Assembly: GCF_019973615.1 (NCBI RefSeq)
Contig: NZ_AP024238.1
Coordinates: 3,369,989-3,433,988 of the forward strand
Source: Rhodoferax lithotrophicus
GTDB taxonomy: Bacteria; Pseudomonadota; Gammaproteobacteria; Burkholderiales; Burkholderiaceae_C
DNA: 64,000 nt
Reading direction: 5' to 3'
The translations under genes were made by a program, and so were the position numbers. Below are positions 35,319 to 42,608 of this stretch, one piece after another. Position 1 is the first letter of the stretch, and every line of letters begins with the position of its first letter. Below the pieces are notes generated by a model. It was not told where the DNA came from. It ran no database searches and saw nothing but the letters and a program-made list of their open reading frames with translations.

Positions 35319-35609
35319 TTAAATGCGACGTGACGAGAAAGTCAAGCCAGCAAACACCAAAGTCAGCCCCACCCACAGTAAATTGGGTGAGTACCATTTG
35401 ATATCCAGCCAGTGGCGAATCTTTGCGCTGCACAGCGACATGGCCAGTTCGCAAATACCGTTGGACAGGCCCAAACACACCGTGGCTTGTGTCAGGCTCA
35501 GATAGTCGTAGGCCACCACCGTGCAAAACACCAACGCCCACCATGCCACAGCGGACAACACCAGCAGGCCACCCGCCAACCCCAATAACCGACACCATCC
35601 CGGTTTCAT
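35319..35609 (-). CDS. Small membrane protein at the end of the sulfonate transporter operon
   Basis: This 96-residue protein has two to three hydrophobic helices (LGLAGGLLVLSAVAWWALVF; LLWVGLTLVFAGLTF). Its start overlaps the ATPase stop by 4 bp (ATGA), which argues that it is translated with the transporter. I recognise no family. It could be an accessory subunit or an unrelated passenger. Confidence 0.5.
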   Translation of the reverse strand: MKPGWCRLLGLAGGLLVLSAVAWWALVFCTVVAYDYLSLTQATVCLGLSNGICELAMSLCSAKIRHWLDIKWYSPNLLWVGLTLVFAGLTFSSRRI

Positions 35610-36421
35610 GCGGCCAGCACCTCGTCATCACACGCAGGTTCACTCGACCCGGTTAACGCACCAATGTGCAGCACCTCAAGCAACTGTTGACGTAGCGCAA
35701 TGATGTGGGCATCGTCACGGCTGCGGGGATAAGGCCGGTCTACCTGTACTTCGGCCAGCACGCGTGCGGGCTGGTCTGACAACACCAGTACACGAGAGGC
35801 CAGCAGCAGCGCTTCTTCCACATCATGTGTCACCAACAGCGCCGTAAAGCCGGTGCTGCGCCACAGTGATTCCAATTCACCCTGCATTTTGAGACGGGTT
35901 AACGAATCGAGTTTGCCCAAAGGTTCGTCCAGCAGAAGCAATTGGGGGTTGTTGACCAAGGCACGTGCCAGCGCCACCCGTTGCGCCATGCCACCCGAGA
36001 GTTGATGCGGTAAAGCATTGGCGAAATTGTCCAAACCCACCAGGGCCAAGGCTTGGTCAATACGGTCCTGACTCTGCTCCAGTACACCACGCGCCTGTGG
36101 CCCCAGCGCGACGTTCTGGCGCACCGTGCGCCACGGGAACAAAGTAGGGTCTTGAAACATCAGGATGCGTGACGGGTCGGGCCCTGTCACCGACTTGCCA
36201 TTCACCACAATGCTGCCGGCCTGCGGTGCCTCAAGCCCGGCCACCAGTCGGAGCAAGGTGGACTTGCCACAACCCGAGGGCCCCAAAATGGCCACAAATT
36301 CCCCCGCTGCAATAGCCAGAGAAAAATGCTCCAACACCGTGACGCGCTGGGCTGCCAGATCAAAGTGATGGCTGACATCGCGAATGGACACGCTGTGCCC
36401 AGGAGTGCTCTTATTCACCAT
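35606..36421 (-). CDS. Sulfonate-type ABC transporter ATPase (SsuB/TauB family)
   Basis: This 271-residue ATPase has Walker A GPSGCGKSTLLRLVAGLE, Q-loop MFQDPTLFPWRTVRQNV typical of nitrate/sulfonate importers, signature LSGGMAQRVALARALVNNP, Walker B LLLLDEPLGKLDSLT and switch LLVTHDVEEALLLASR. ATG at 36421 overlaps the permease end by 7 bp. The operon order is binding protein, permease, ATPase, small membrane protein. Confidence 0.9.
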   Translation of the reverse strand: MVNKSTPGHSVSIRDVSHHFDLAAQRVTVLEHFSLAIAAGEFVAILGPSGCGKSTLLRLVAGLEAPQAGSIVVNGKSVTGPDPSRILMFQDPTLFPWRTVRQNVALGPQARGVLEQSQDRIDQALALVGLDNFANALPHQLSGGMAQRVALARALVNNPQLLLLDEPLGKLDSLTRLKMQGELESLWRSTGFTALLVTHDVEEALLLASRVLVLSDQPARVLAEVQVDRPYPRSRDDAHIIALRQQLLEVLHIGALTGSSEPACDDEVLAA

Positions 36422-37428
36422 CTGACCAACCCCTTTTGCCATGACAACAAGCGGTCACGAAAAGCAAACAGCAAGGTCACCAGACCCGAACACAGCAGTG
36501 CCATGATCAGCAAGGCCGCATGGACATTGCCATAAGCTGCCCAGCCGGTAGCCCATTGCAAATACCAACCCAGGCCAGCCTTCACACCCAGCAACTCGGC
36601 CACCACCAACACAGCAAACGAGTTATACAACCCCATGAACAGCCCCACAAACACATGCGGCAAAGCAGCTGGAATAGCCACGTGCCGCACCAGAAAACGC
36701 CTGTCAGCACCATGGGTGCGCGCCACGTCATACAGCGCCTTGTCCACCGAGGCCACCCCGGACCAGGTCAGGATGGTGACCGGAATGCCGCAAGCCAATG
36801 CAATCAGAAACACACTGCCGCTGAAAGTGGTGGGAAACACAAAAAACACGATGGGCAGCCAGGCATTGGCAGGAACCGGCCCGATCACTTTCAGGAGGGG
36901 CTGCAACCAGTACGCGGCTCGCGTCGACCACCCAATGGCCGTACCCGCAATAGCTCCCAGCGTGATGCCCAAAAAGTAACCTGTGCCCCATAAACGCAAG
37001 GTATGCAACACGCAGGTGCCCAAACGCTCCCAGTCATCCAGGTAAACATCCACAATGCCTTGTGGTGGTGCAAAAAATGGACGTGGCAACCAGCCGAACT
37101 TCGCCACAGCCACTTCCCACAAGGCCAAGAAAATCCCCAGCACCACCAGCCAGGGGCCCCAGTAGCGCAACCTGGACCCTGGTGCGTTCAAGCGATTGCC
37201 GAATAGGGCCAGCGTGACCAGTGCAGCGCCGACAACAAGCTCGACCAGTGCAAGTTCACGTGTGCTTTCCCACTCGTACAAGTCTGGCCATGCCAACGTG
37301 GCTGCAGCCGCCAGCAACCAAGCCAAACCAGCGAACAAACCCGTCAGCCAAACCAGGCGCAACGTGGTGGGCCATGAGCGAACAGACTGTGGGCCAGTGT
37401 CAGCCAGAGCTTCATTCACGCGGTACAT
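36415..37428 (-). CDS. Sulfonate-type ABC transporter permease (SsuC/TauC family)
   Basis: This 337-residue permease has about eight hydrophobic segments, two more than usual, with the extra pair at the N-terminus (residues ~25-75). The core holds LLKVIGPVPANAWLPIVFFVF and the EAA-type loop YDVARTHGADRRFLVRHVAIPAALPHVFVGL. Its start codon overlaps the binding-protein stop by one base. It forms the channel for the adjacent binding protein. Confidence 0.88.
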   Translation of the reverse strand: MYRVNEALADTGPQSVRSWPTTLRLVWLTGLFAGLAWLLAAAATLAWPDLYEWESTRELALVELVVGAALVTLALFGNRLNAPGSRLRYWGPWLVVLGIFLALWEVAVAKFGWLPRPFFAPPQGIVDVYLDDWERLGTCVLHTLRLWGTGYFLGITLGAIAGTAIGWSTRAAYWLQPLLKVIGPVPANAWLPIVFFVFPTTFSGSVFLIALACGIPVTILTWSGVASVDKALYDVARTHGADRRFLVRHVAIPAALPHVFVGLFMGLYNSFAVLVVAELLGVKAGLGWYLQWATGWAAYGNVHAALLIMALLCSGLVTLLFAFRDRLLSWQKGLVRW

Positions 37429-38456
37429 CAGACCAGAATGTTGGCTGAAATTTTTGCGGCCAACTTGCTGGAGTCAAGTGATGGCTTGAACACTTTGACC
37501 AGCTTCAGATCGTCAATCGACTTCACCAACTCTGCCTTCAACGGTTCGCCAATCGGGTGGTGCGTGTAGGGCAAGGCGCTGAGCATTTCTACCAATTCGG
37601 GTACTGAAACACCTGGTTTGAAGTTTTTGAAATAGTCTTGCGCCACAGCGGTCGGGTTCTTGGCGGTGGCTTCATGCACTTCCAGCACAGCGCGTACCAG
37701 TGAGCGTGCAGCAGCAATGTTGTTCTTGAGCAATTTGCCACTGGCTCCAACCACACAACAGGTGCGATCCGCATAAACACCGCTTTGGGTGTTGGCAATC
37801 TCAACCAGCTTGTTTTGCTTGATGAAGCGGTAGGTGTCCGGGTCCAGGTGCGCCAGCGCCTGAGCTTCACCTTTTTGCACGGCCAACCCCAGCAAGTCAC
37901 CTGGAAACACTTTCCAGTTGACCTCTTTCTCCGGGTCAATGCCCGCCTTGGCCAACGTCACAATAAAGGCATCACGTGCGGGGCTGGCCAAGTCGGACAC
38001 GGCCACTGTTTTTCCGCGCAAGTCTTCCACACGTTGGATTCCCGCCGTGGGGGAAGCCAGCAAACGCATGCACCCTGCGTGGGTTCCCGCCACCAGCTTG
38101 ACATCAAACCCCTGCTCCAAAGGCTTGAGCCATTGCAGCAGTAAACCCAAACCGGCATCGGCCTTGCCAGTGGCTATGGCTTCCAGCAGTTGCTCCGATG
38201 AACCTTGAAAGTCAATCAACTCCACGTCGAGTCCGTGCTTGGCAAAAATGCCGGTGTGCTGTGCAAACGCCAGAGGCGAATGGCAGGCCGCACCTTGCGC
38301 CCAGGCAACTTTCAATTTGGTGGGAGCCTTGCTCTGTTGACTAAAGGCTTCACCCGCCAACACACCCAGACTGGCGGCCAGACCCACCGCACCGGTGGTC
38401 TGCAAAAAAGTGCGGCGACCGTGAATGTTGGCGATGGAAGATTGCTTTGTGCTCAT
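37428..38456 (-). CDS. Sulfonate-type ABC transporter, periplasmic binding protein
   Basis: This 342-residue SsuA/NrtA-like protein has a twin-arginine signal (GRRTFLQTTGAVGLAASLG). It contains KLKVAWAQGAACHSPLAFAQHTGIF, GSSEQLLEAIATGKADAGLGL, and LRGKTVAVSDLASPARDAF. Cys pairs (ACHS, TCCVVG) are unusual for the family and may explain Tat export after folding. It starts behind GAAAGGA and is divergent from the truncated ssuD. The ligand is probably an organosulfonate. Confidence 0.85.
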   Translation of the reverse strand: MSTKQSSIANIHGRRTFLQTTGAVGLAASLGVLAGEAFSQQSKAPTKLKVAWAQGAACHSPLAFAQHTGIFAKHGLDVELIDFQGSSEQLLEAIATGKADAGLGLLLQWLKPLEQGFDVKLVAGTHAGCMRLLASPTAGIQRVEDLRGKTVAVSDLASPARDAFIVTLAKAGIDPEKEVNWKVFPGDLLGLAVQKGEAQALAHLDPDTYRFIKQNKLVEIANTQSGVYADRTCCVVGASGKLLKNNIAAARSLVRAVLEVHEATAKNPTAVAQDYFKNFKPGVSVPELVEMLSALPYTHHPIGEPLKAELVKSIDDLKLVKVFKPSLDSSKLAAKISANILV

Positions 38457-38605
38457 GATAGGTTCCTTTCATAGGTTAAAGCCACAGCGCCCGAAGGCAT
38501 ATGGCATCGGGCAAGCGTACCCATTCAGGCCAACAATGGTTCGAATGATTTCGCATGTAGATATGCAAAAAATAGCGCATGGGACACAGGCACACAGAAA
38601 CCATT

Positions 38606-38637
38606 CAACGAATAAGTAACTTCGAAAACATTCGTTG
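38606..38637. promoter_or_regulatory. Inverted ATTCGTTG operator-like repeat
   Basis: CAACGAAT (38606-38613) and ATTCGTTG (38630-38637) form a perfect 8-bp inverted repeat with a 16-bp spacer, between the sulfonate binding-protein gene and the truncated ssuD. The layout suits a LysR-type dimer or tetramer such as the CysB-family protein encoded 400 bp away. Binding is inferred. Confidence 0.5.
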
Positions 38638-38710
38638 GCATGTGACTGATCAGACCGTCAAATGTGACTTTGACGATTCAGTCTGTTTAACGCCTCTTCA
38701 AGGATTCATT

Positions 38711-39015
38711 TTGAGCCTCAACATCTTCTGGTTTCTGCCCACCTCTGGCGATACCCGTTACCTTGGCAAGTCCGATTTCGGCCGTCCGCCGAGCATCGAC
38801 TACCTGAACCAGGTAGCCGTGGCTACCGACAACCTGGGTTACGACGGCCTGCTTATCCCCACAGGCAGCGGTTGCCATGACCCTTTTGCCGTGGCCTCGA
38901 GCGTGGTGGCCGTGACCAAGCGCCTGAAGTTGCTGGTGACCCTGAGCACCTCTTTGGGCAGCCCGGTGGCCGTCGCCAGCCAACGTGTCATCGACATGCG
39001 CTGCCGCCTTGCCTA
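38711..39015 (+). pseudogene. ssuD: Truncated alkanesulfonate monooxygenase
   Basis: From a TTG at 38711 about 100 residues match the N-terminus of SsuD: SLNIFWFLPTSGDTRYLG, then LGYDGLLIPTGSGCHDPFAVASS and RLKLLVTLSTSLGSPVAVASQR. SsuD is an FMNH2-dependent luciferase-like enzyme of about 380 residues that releases sulfite from alkanesulfonates. Similarity fades after about 39000, where the frame runs into the antisense end of the LysR gene, so roughly three quarters of the gene is gone. The promoter-proximal operator survives. Confidence 0.8.
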
Positions 39016-39056
39016 CCTGCACGACTTCTTTGGTACGGCCTTGAGAAATAAGCAAC

Positions 39057-39998
39057 TTATGAAATTTCCAGAGTGGCAGCACTTACGGCTTGTTCGACTG
39101 CAGCCCGGTTCAAGGTGGGCACAAAGGTTTCTATAAAACCGTAGGCATAGGCACGCAACCAGGTTCCACGGCGAATGGCCAGCCGGGTCAGGTTGATCTC
39201 AAACAAATGACGGGCATCAATCAGCCGTAGCGCGGTGTCGCGTTCAGCATCCACCGCAATGGAAGCCACAATGCCCACCCCCATGCCCAACTCCACATAA
39301 GTTTTGATCACGTCGGCATCCATGGCGGTGAGGGCAATTTCGGGGTGCAAACCGGCTTGTTCAAAGGCACGGTCAATATGGGAGCGACCTGTAAAACCCA
39401 TGTTGTAGGTAATCAAGGGGTACTGTGCCAGTTGCTGCAACGTGATCGGCTCGGTATGCGTCAGCAGTGGGTGGTCTGGTGGCACCACAATGCTGTGCGT
39501 CCAGCGGTAGCAAGGCAAAGTGACCAATTGCGGGTAATTGGCCAGTGCCTCGGTGGCAACGCCAATATCGGCTTCGCCAGAGATCAGCATCTCGGCAATT
39601 TGTTTGGGGGAACCCTGATGCAGATGCAGCGTGACTTGCGGAAACTTCTCCCGAAAATCGCGCACGACATGCGGCAAGGCGTAGCGCGCTTGGGAATGGG
39701 TCGCCGCCACCGACAGCGGGCCATCCGTACGTGAACTGAAATCCAGCCCTGCTCGCTTCAGGTTGTCTGCATCATGCAACAGGCGTTCCACCACGGGCAA
39801 CAGGGCACTGCCAGGGGCCGTTAGCCCTGTCAGCCGCTTGCCAAGGCGGACAAAAATGTCCACCCCAAGCTCTTCTTCAAGTTCACGAATCTGCCGACTT
39901 ACCCCCGGTTGTGAGGTGTGAAGAATGGCCGCCACCTCCGTGAGGTTAAAACCGCTGCGCACCGTCTCCCGGACTGATTTGAGTTGCTGAAAATTCAA
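39057..39998 (-). CDS. CysB/Cbl/SsuR-family LysR transcriptional regulator
   Basis: This 313-residue regulator has a winged HTH at residues 1-65: NFQQLKSVRETVRSGFNLTEVAAILHTSQPGVSRQIRELEEELG, near-identical in form to CysB and Cbl. The effector domain has THSQARYALPHVVRDFREKFPQVTLHLHQGSP, as in sulfur regulators that sense O-acetylserine, thiosulfate or adenosine phosphosulfate. I favour the TTG at 39998, which sits just after GGGAGG and gives the family's NFQQ start, over the ATG at 40016, which has no ribosome-binding site. It probably activates the neighbouring sulfonate genes. Confidence 0.85.
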   Translation of the reverse strand: MNFQQLKSVRETVRSGFNLTEVAAILHTSQPGVSRQIRELEEELGVDIFVRLGKRLTGLTAPGSALLPVVERLLHDADNLKRAGLDFSSRTDGPLSVAATHSQARYALPHVVRDFREKFPQVTLHLHQGSPKQIAEMLISGEADIGVATEALANYPQLVTLPCYRWTHSIVVPPDHPLLTHTEPITLQQLAQYPLITYNMGFTGRSHIDRAFEQAGLHPEIALTAMDADVIKTYVELGMGVGIVASIAVDAERDTALRLIDARHLFEINLTRLAIRRGTWLRAYAYGFIETFVPTLNRAAVEQAVSAATLEIS

Positions 39999-40227
39999 AG
40001 TGCCTCCCAAACCCATAACAAGTTGGCCGACAACCTGGCAAGCTGTGCATGGTCAGGCCAGCGTTTCACAGAAGCCCAAAGTGCGCTGTTTGCAGGTGAA
40101 GCAACCGTATGAACAGACACGGCACCAAATTTCCAGAAAGCATTCATAAAGCGAAATATTGAGGCGGCTTACGCTATCTTCCAGATAGCTATCAGCACTT
40201 TATTTATAAGGTTGAGAGGACTAAATC

Positions 40228-40308
40228 GTGCAAATTAAAATTTACATCACAGGGTCACACAGGTGTCAACCGTGTTGTAGGTGTACGGACTGTAAAGCGC
40301 CACCTTAA
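40228..40308 (+). CDS. Cys-rich 26-residue leader-like peptide
   Basis: A GTG start follows GAGAGGA at 7 nt. The frame encodes 26 residues beginning MQIKIYITGSHR, followed by a cluster with five cysteines in ten residues (CQPCCRCTDC), and ends KAPP then TAA. It is divergent from the CysB-type gene. Cys-rich upstream ORFs that sense cysteine supply by ribosome stalling are known, for example in mycobacteria. An inverted repeat, AAACCGG / CCGGTTT at 40387-40393 and 40418-40424, lies downstream. The next gene is 256 bp away. It is too short for certainty, but the ribosome-binding site and context are suggestive. Confidence 0.5.
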   Translation: MQIKIYITGSHRCQPCCRCTDCKAPP

Positions 40309-40564
40309 AAACTCAAACAACTTATAAATAGATTCATAAGAACCAAATCATCTTTAGAGAATTCAAGAGTAACCAGCCGTCCAATAAAACCGGCACGGCT
40401 CGGCTTGGCCAAAGACTCCGGTTTCCCCAATGATCAGTGAGGCACTCATCAGAAGGGGTTTTGCAGCGTTTTCTGAAGCCGCATGAAACGAGTCGGATCA
40501 ATGGCCGACTAGTCGAGCATGTGTATTTGAGTTAACCTTCCCGCCTCACCCAAAGGAAAAACCC
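40309..40564. other. Non-coding region downstream of the Cys-rich ORF
   Basis: This holds the AAACCGG/CCGGTTT inverted repeat around a CGGCACGGCTCGGCTTGGCC segment (40390-40410), and an AAAGGA ribosome-binding site for the next gene. I see no further gene. The region may be a leader whose original target genes were lost. Confidence 0.35.
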
Positions 40565-40813
40565 ATGAAAAAACTCCACATTACCCTCAAGCTTGAAATG
40601 TCCGTTCCCGACGATTGGGCACTGGTTGAAACATCTGAGGGCACGCCCGTTCTCAAACTGCCCAACGGCCAGTTTCTGGACATCGCCATAGAACCTCTGT
40701 TTGCCAACAATCCGGAAGAAACCTGGGCCAGCACCGAAGAAGAAGACACCCTGAACGATTTTCTGGACATGGTGGACAGCGAAGAGGTGGTCTACGAATT
40801 TGTCACCCACTAA
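40565..40813 (+). CDS. Small acidic protein of unknown function
   Basis: This 82-residue protein starts MKKLHITLKLEMSVPDDWALVETSEG. It has a strand-rich first half and a very acidic second half (STEEEDTLNDFLDMVDSEEVVYEF). It starts behind AAAGGA. There are no membrane segments or known motifs. It may be a small regulatory or partner protein. I recognise no family. Confidence 0.6.
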   Translation: MKKLHITLKLEMSVPDDWALVETSEGTPVLKLPNGQFLDIAIEPLFANNPEETWASTEEEDTLNDFLDMVDSEEVVYEFVTH

Positions 40814-40954
40814 CCTTAAAAAATAGTTACCCCATCACACTGTGGGCTAGCTTGTGGATAAGCGTGTTCACAAGCCCCGGAAACCGCGCCAGGCTTGACG
40901 ATCCGGGCGATGCCTTATTTTTAAGCAGTGGTGTGCGGATCAGTTTTTGTGGAA

Positions 40955-41572
40955 TCAGACTGTGGTAGTGGCACTGTCGACAAGCCCTAGCGCCACATAC
41001 ACCCTGATGGCCGCGTAAGCATCATTGGCGGCATAGACCAGTTGCGACTCAGTCAGGTACGCGTTGGCCCAGTTACTGGTGGCAGCTTTTTTGCTTTTGA
41101 TGAAGCGCTGATTAAAGAGCACCGCCACTGCGCCTTTCACGCCCATGTCTTTGCGATAACCGCGCTCCCTAAAAACGGTGTTGAGTTCAAGAATACCCAC
41201 CGGCACCACCCCCAGTTTATGGATGATGCGTTTGCGATCATCACCCAAACCAAACCCGGCTTTGACAATGCCCGGCATGGCCAGCAACTGAGCGGCCACA
41301 GCGCGGCAATCCAGGTCATGCAGCTGAAAAACCCAAGCTTGTTCGGGTGTGGCCAGTTGCAGGATGTGCGGGCCATCGGACAACTCGCCCACCTTGAAGG
41401 TCGGCTTGGACTCGGTGTCAAAGCCCCAGGCGGGAGCCTTGGTCAGGCTGTCAAAGGCCGCACACGCCTGAGCCTGCGTGCTCACCAGCGTGATGTGCTC
41501 CAGCCCTAATCGCTCAAAAGGCGCAAGCAGGGCAATGGCATCTTTGTCAGGGGTGGCATGAAGTGTTCGCAT
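40955..41572 (-). CDS. 3'-5' exonuclease domain protein (RNase D-like)
   Basis: This protein of about 205 residues has the DnaQ-like 3'-5' exonuclease fold: WGFDTESKPTF is the ExoI Asp-x-Glu motif, the ExoII-type Asp is in GFGLGDDRKRI, and the ExoIII Tyr-x-x-x-Asp is in LVYAANDAYAAIRV. There are no HRDC domains, so it is a short relative of RNase D. It is single-gene and transcribed toward the small acidic protein gene. Confidence 0.8.
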   Translation of the reverse strand: MRTLHATPDKDAIALLAPFERLGLEHITLVSTQAQACAAFDSLTKAPAWGFDTESKPTFKVGELSDGPHILQLATPEQAWVFQLHDLDCRAVAAQLLAMPGIVKAGFGLGDDRKRIIHKLGVVPVGILELNTVFRERGYRKDMGVKGAVAVLFNQRFIKSKKAATSNWANAYLTESQLVYAANDAYAAIRVYVALGLVDSATTTV

Positions 41573-41609
41573 AGCCCCTATCATCGTCGCTTTTCGATAT
41601 AAACTTATT

Positions 41610-41665
41610 ACTATATATTTGATAGCTTTACGCGCTTATTCAATAAGCACTAGAGCTATATTTAG
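41610..41665. repeat. Dispersed palindromic repeat copy
   Basis: On the plus strand CTATATATTTGATAGCTTTA is followed by CGCGCTTATTCAATAAGCAC and TAGAGCTATA. It is a well-preserved copy, between the exonuclease gene and the YeeE/YedE pair, upstream of both divergent genes. Confidence 0.65.
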
Positions 41666-41690
41666 CTCATAAACCAGATTCCTTTATGTC

Positions 41691-42164
41691 ATGACATTTT
41701 CCCTTTCCCTGTTTCCCTTGGGCTGGCAGCACTACCTGCTCGGTGGCCTCTTGATTGGTGCGGGCACCGGTTTGCTGTTTGTGCTGACCGGACGTATTGG
41801 CGGCATGAGCACGGTGTTTTCCAGCAGCTGGTCTTATGTGGTGCAACGGCCTTTTTTCCAGCAGGCACGCTTCACCGATTCACGCGGCTGGCGGCTGGTG
41901 TATGCCAGTGGGCTCATTCTGGGTGCGCTGGTGTGGCGGTTGGGTTTTACCAGTGGCGCTGCACAAGCCACCGCCGTGCCAGCGTGGCAATTGTTGGTCG
42001 GCGGCTTTTTTGTCGGTTATGGTGCACGCTTGGGCAACGGCTGCACATCCGGCCACGGAATTTGTGGACTGGGATCGTTGCAACTGCCCTCGCTCTATGC
42101 GGTGCTGACCTTCATGGCCACGGCCTTTTTGACGGCCAATCTCGCGGCAAGGTGGCTGGCATGA
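41691..42164 (+). CDS. YeeE/YedE family membrane protein, first half
   Basis: This 157-residue membrane protein has about four helices. The signature YGARLGNGCTSGHGICGLGSLQLPS carries the conserved Cys of the YeeE/YedE (sulfur transport, DUF395) family, whose members move thiosulfate or handle sulfur compounds. The gene pair is split, as in PmpA/PmpB-type organisations. It overlaps the second half by 4 bp (ATGA). Confidence 0.82.
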   Translation: MTFSLSLFPLGWQHYLLGGLLIGAGTGLLFVLTGRIGGMSTVFSSSWSYVVQRPFFQQARFTDSRGWRLVYASGLILGALVWRLGFTSGAAQATAVPAWQLLVGGFFVGYGARLGNGCTSGHGICGLGSLQLPSLYAVLTFMATAFLTANLAARWLA

Positions 42165-42583
42165 GCGCGTCACGCATCAACCTGGCCAGCGGATTGGCCA
42201 CGCTGGCATCTGGTGCCCTGTTTGGCTTTGGGCTGTCGGTATCGACCATGATCCAGCCCGAGGTGGTGCTGGGCTTTTTGCAGTTCAAGGACTTCGGCCT
42301 GATGCTGGTGATGGGCGGCGCAGTGCTGGTGGTGATGTTCAACTACAAGCTGGCCCCGCGCCTGCTCAAACACCCGCTGCTAGACAAGCATTTTCATACC
42401 CATCCCAGTGTCTGGAACCGCAACACGCTGGTGGGTGCTGCGCTGTTTGGCTTGGGTTGGGGGCTGTGTGGGGTGTGTCCCGGCCCGGCCATTGCGAGCC
42501 TGGGTGCTGGCAACTGGAGCCTGCTGTGGGCGCTGGCAGGCATTGCACTGGGTGCACTGATGCAAGGCCTGCGCGCCAGATAA
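42161..42583 (+). CDS. YeeE/YedE family membrane protein, second half
   Basis: This 140-residue partner of the preceding gene has four helices and the second conserved Cys motif GLGWGLCGVCPGPAIASLGAG. Together the two halves would form one YeeE-like channel. The start is inside the upstream stop. The substrate is unproven; sulfide or thiosulfate is the usual suggestion. Confidence 0.82.
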   Translation: MSASRINLASGLATLASGALFGFGLSVSTMIQPEVVLGFLQFKDFGLMLVMGGAVLVVMFNYKLAPRLLKHPLLDKHFHTHPSVWNRNTLVGAALFGLGWGLCGVCPGPAIASLGAGNWSLLWALAGIALGALMQGLRAR

Positions 42584-42608
42584 GGATGTCCATTCGTCCA
42601 GGTACAAA

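Noticed and set aside
38579..39136. A complete 185-residue protein in the ssuD region
   Set aside because: The first ~44 codons overlap the operator region and the last ~35 are antisense to the LysR gene. Only the middle matches SsuD.
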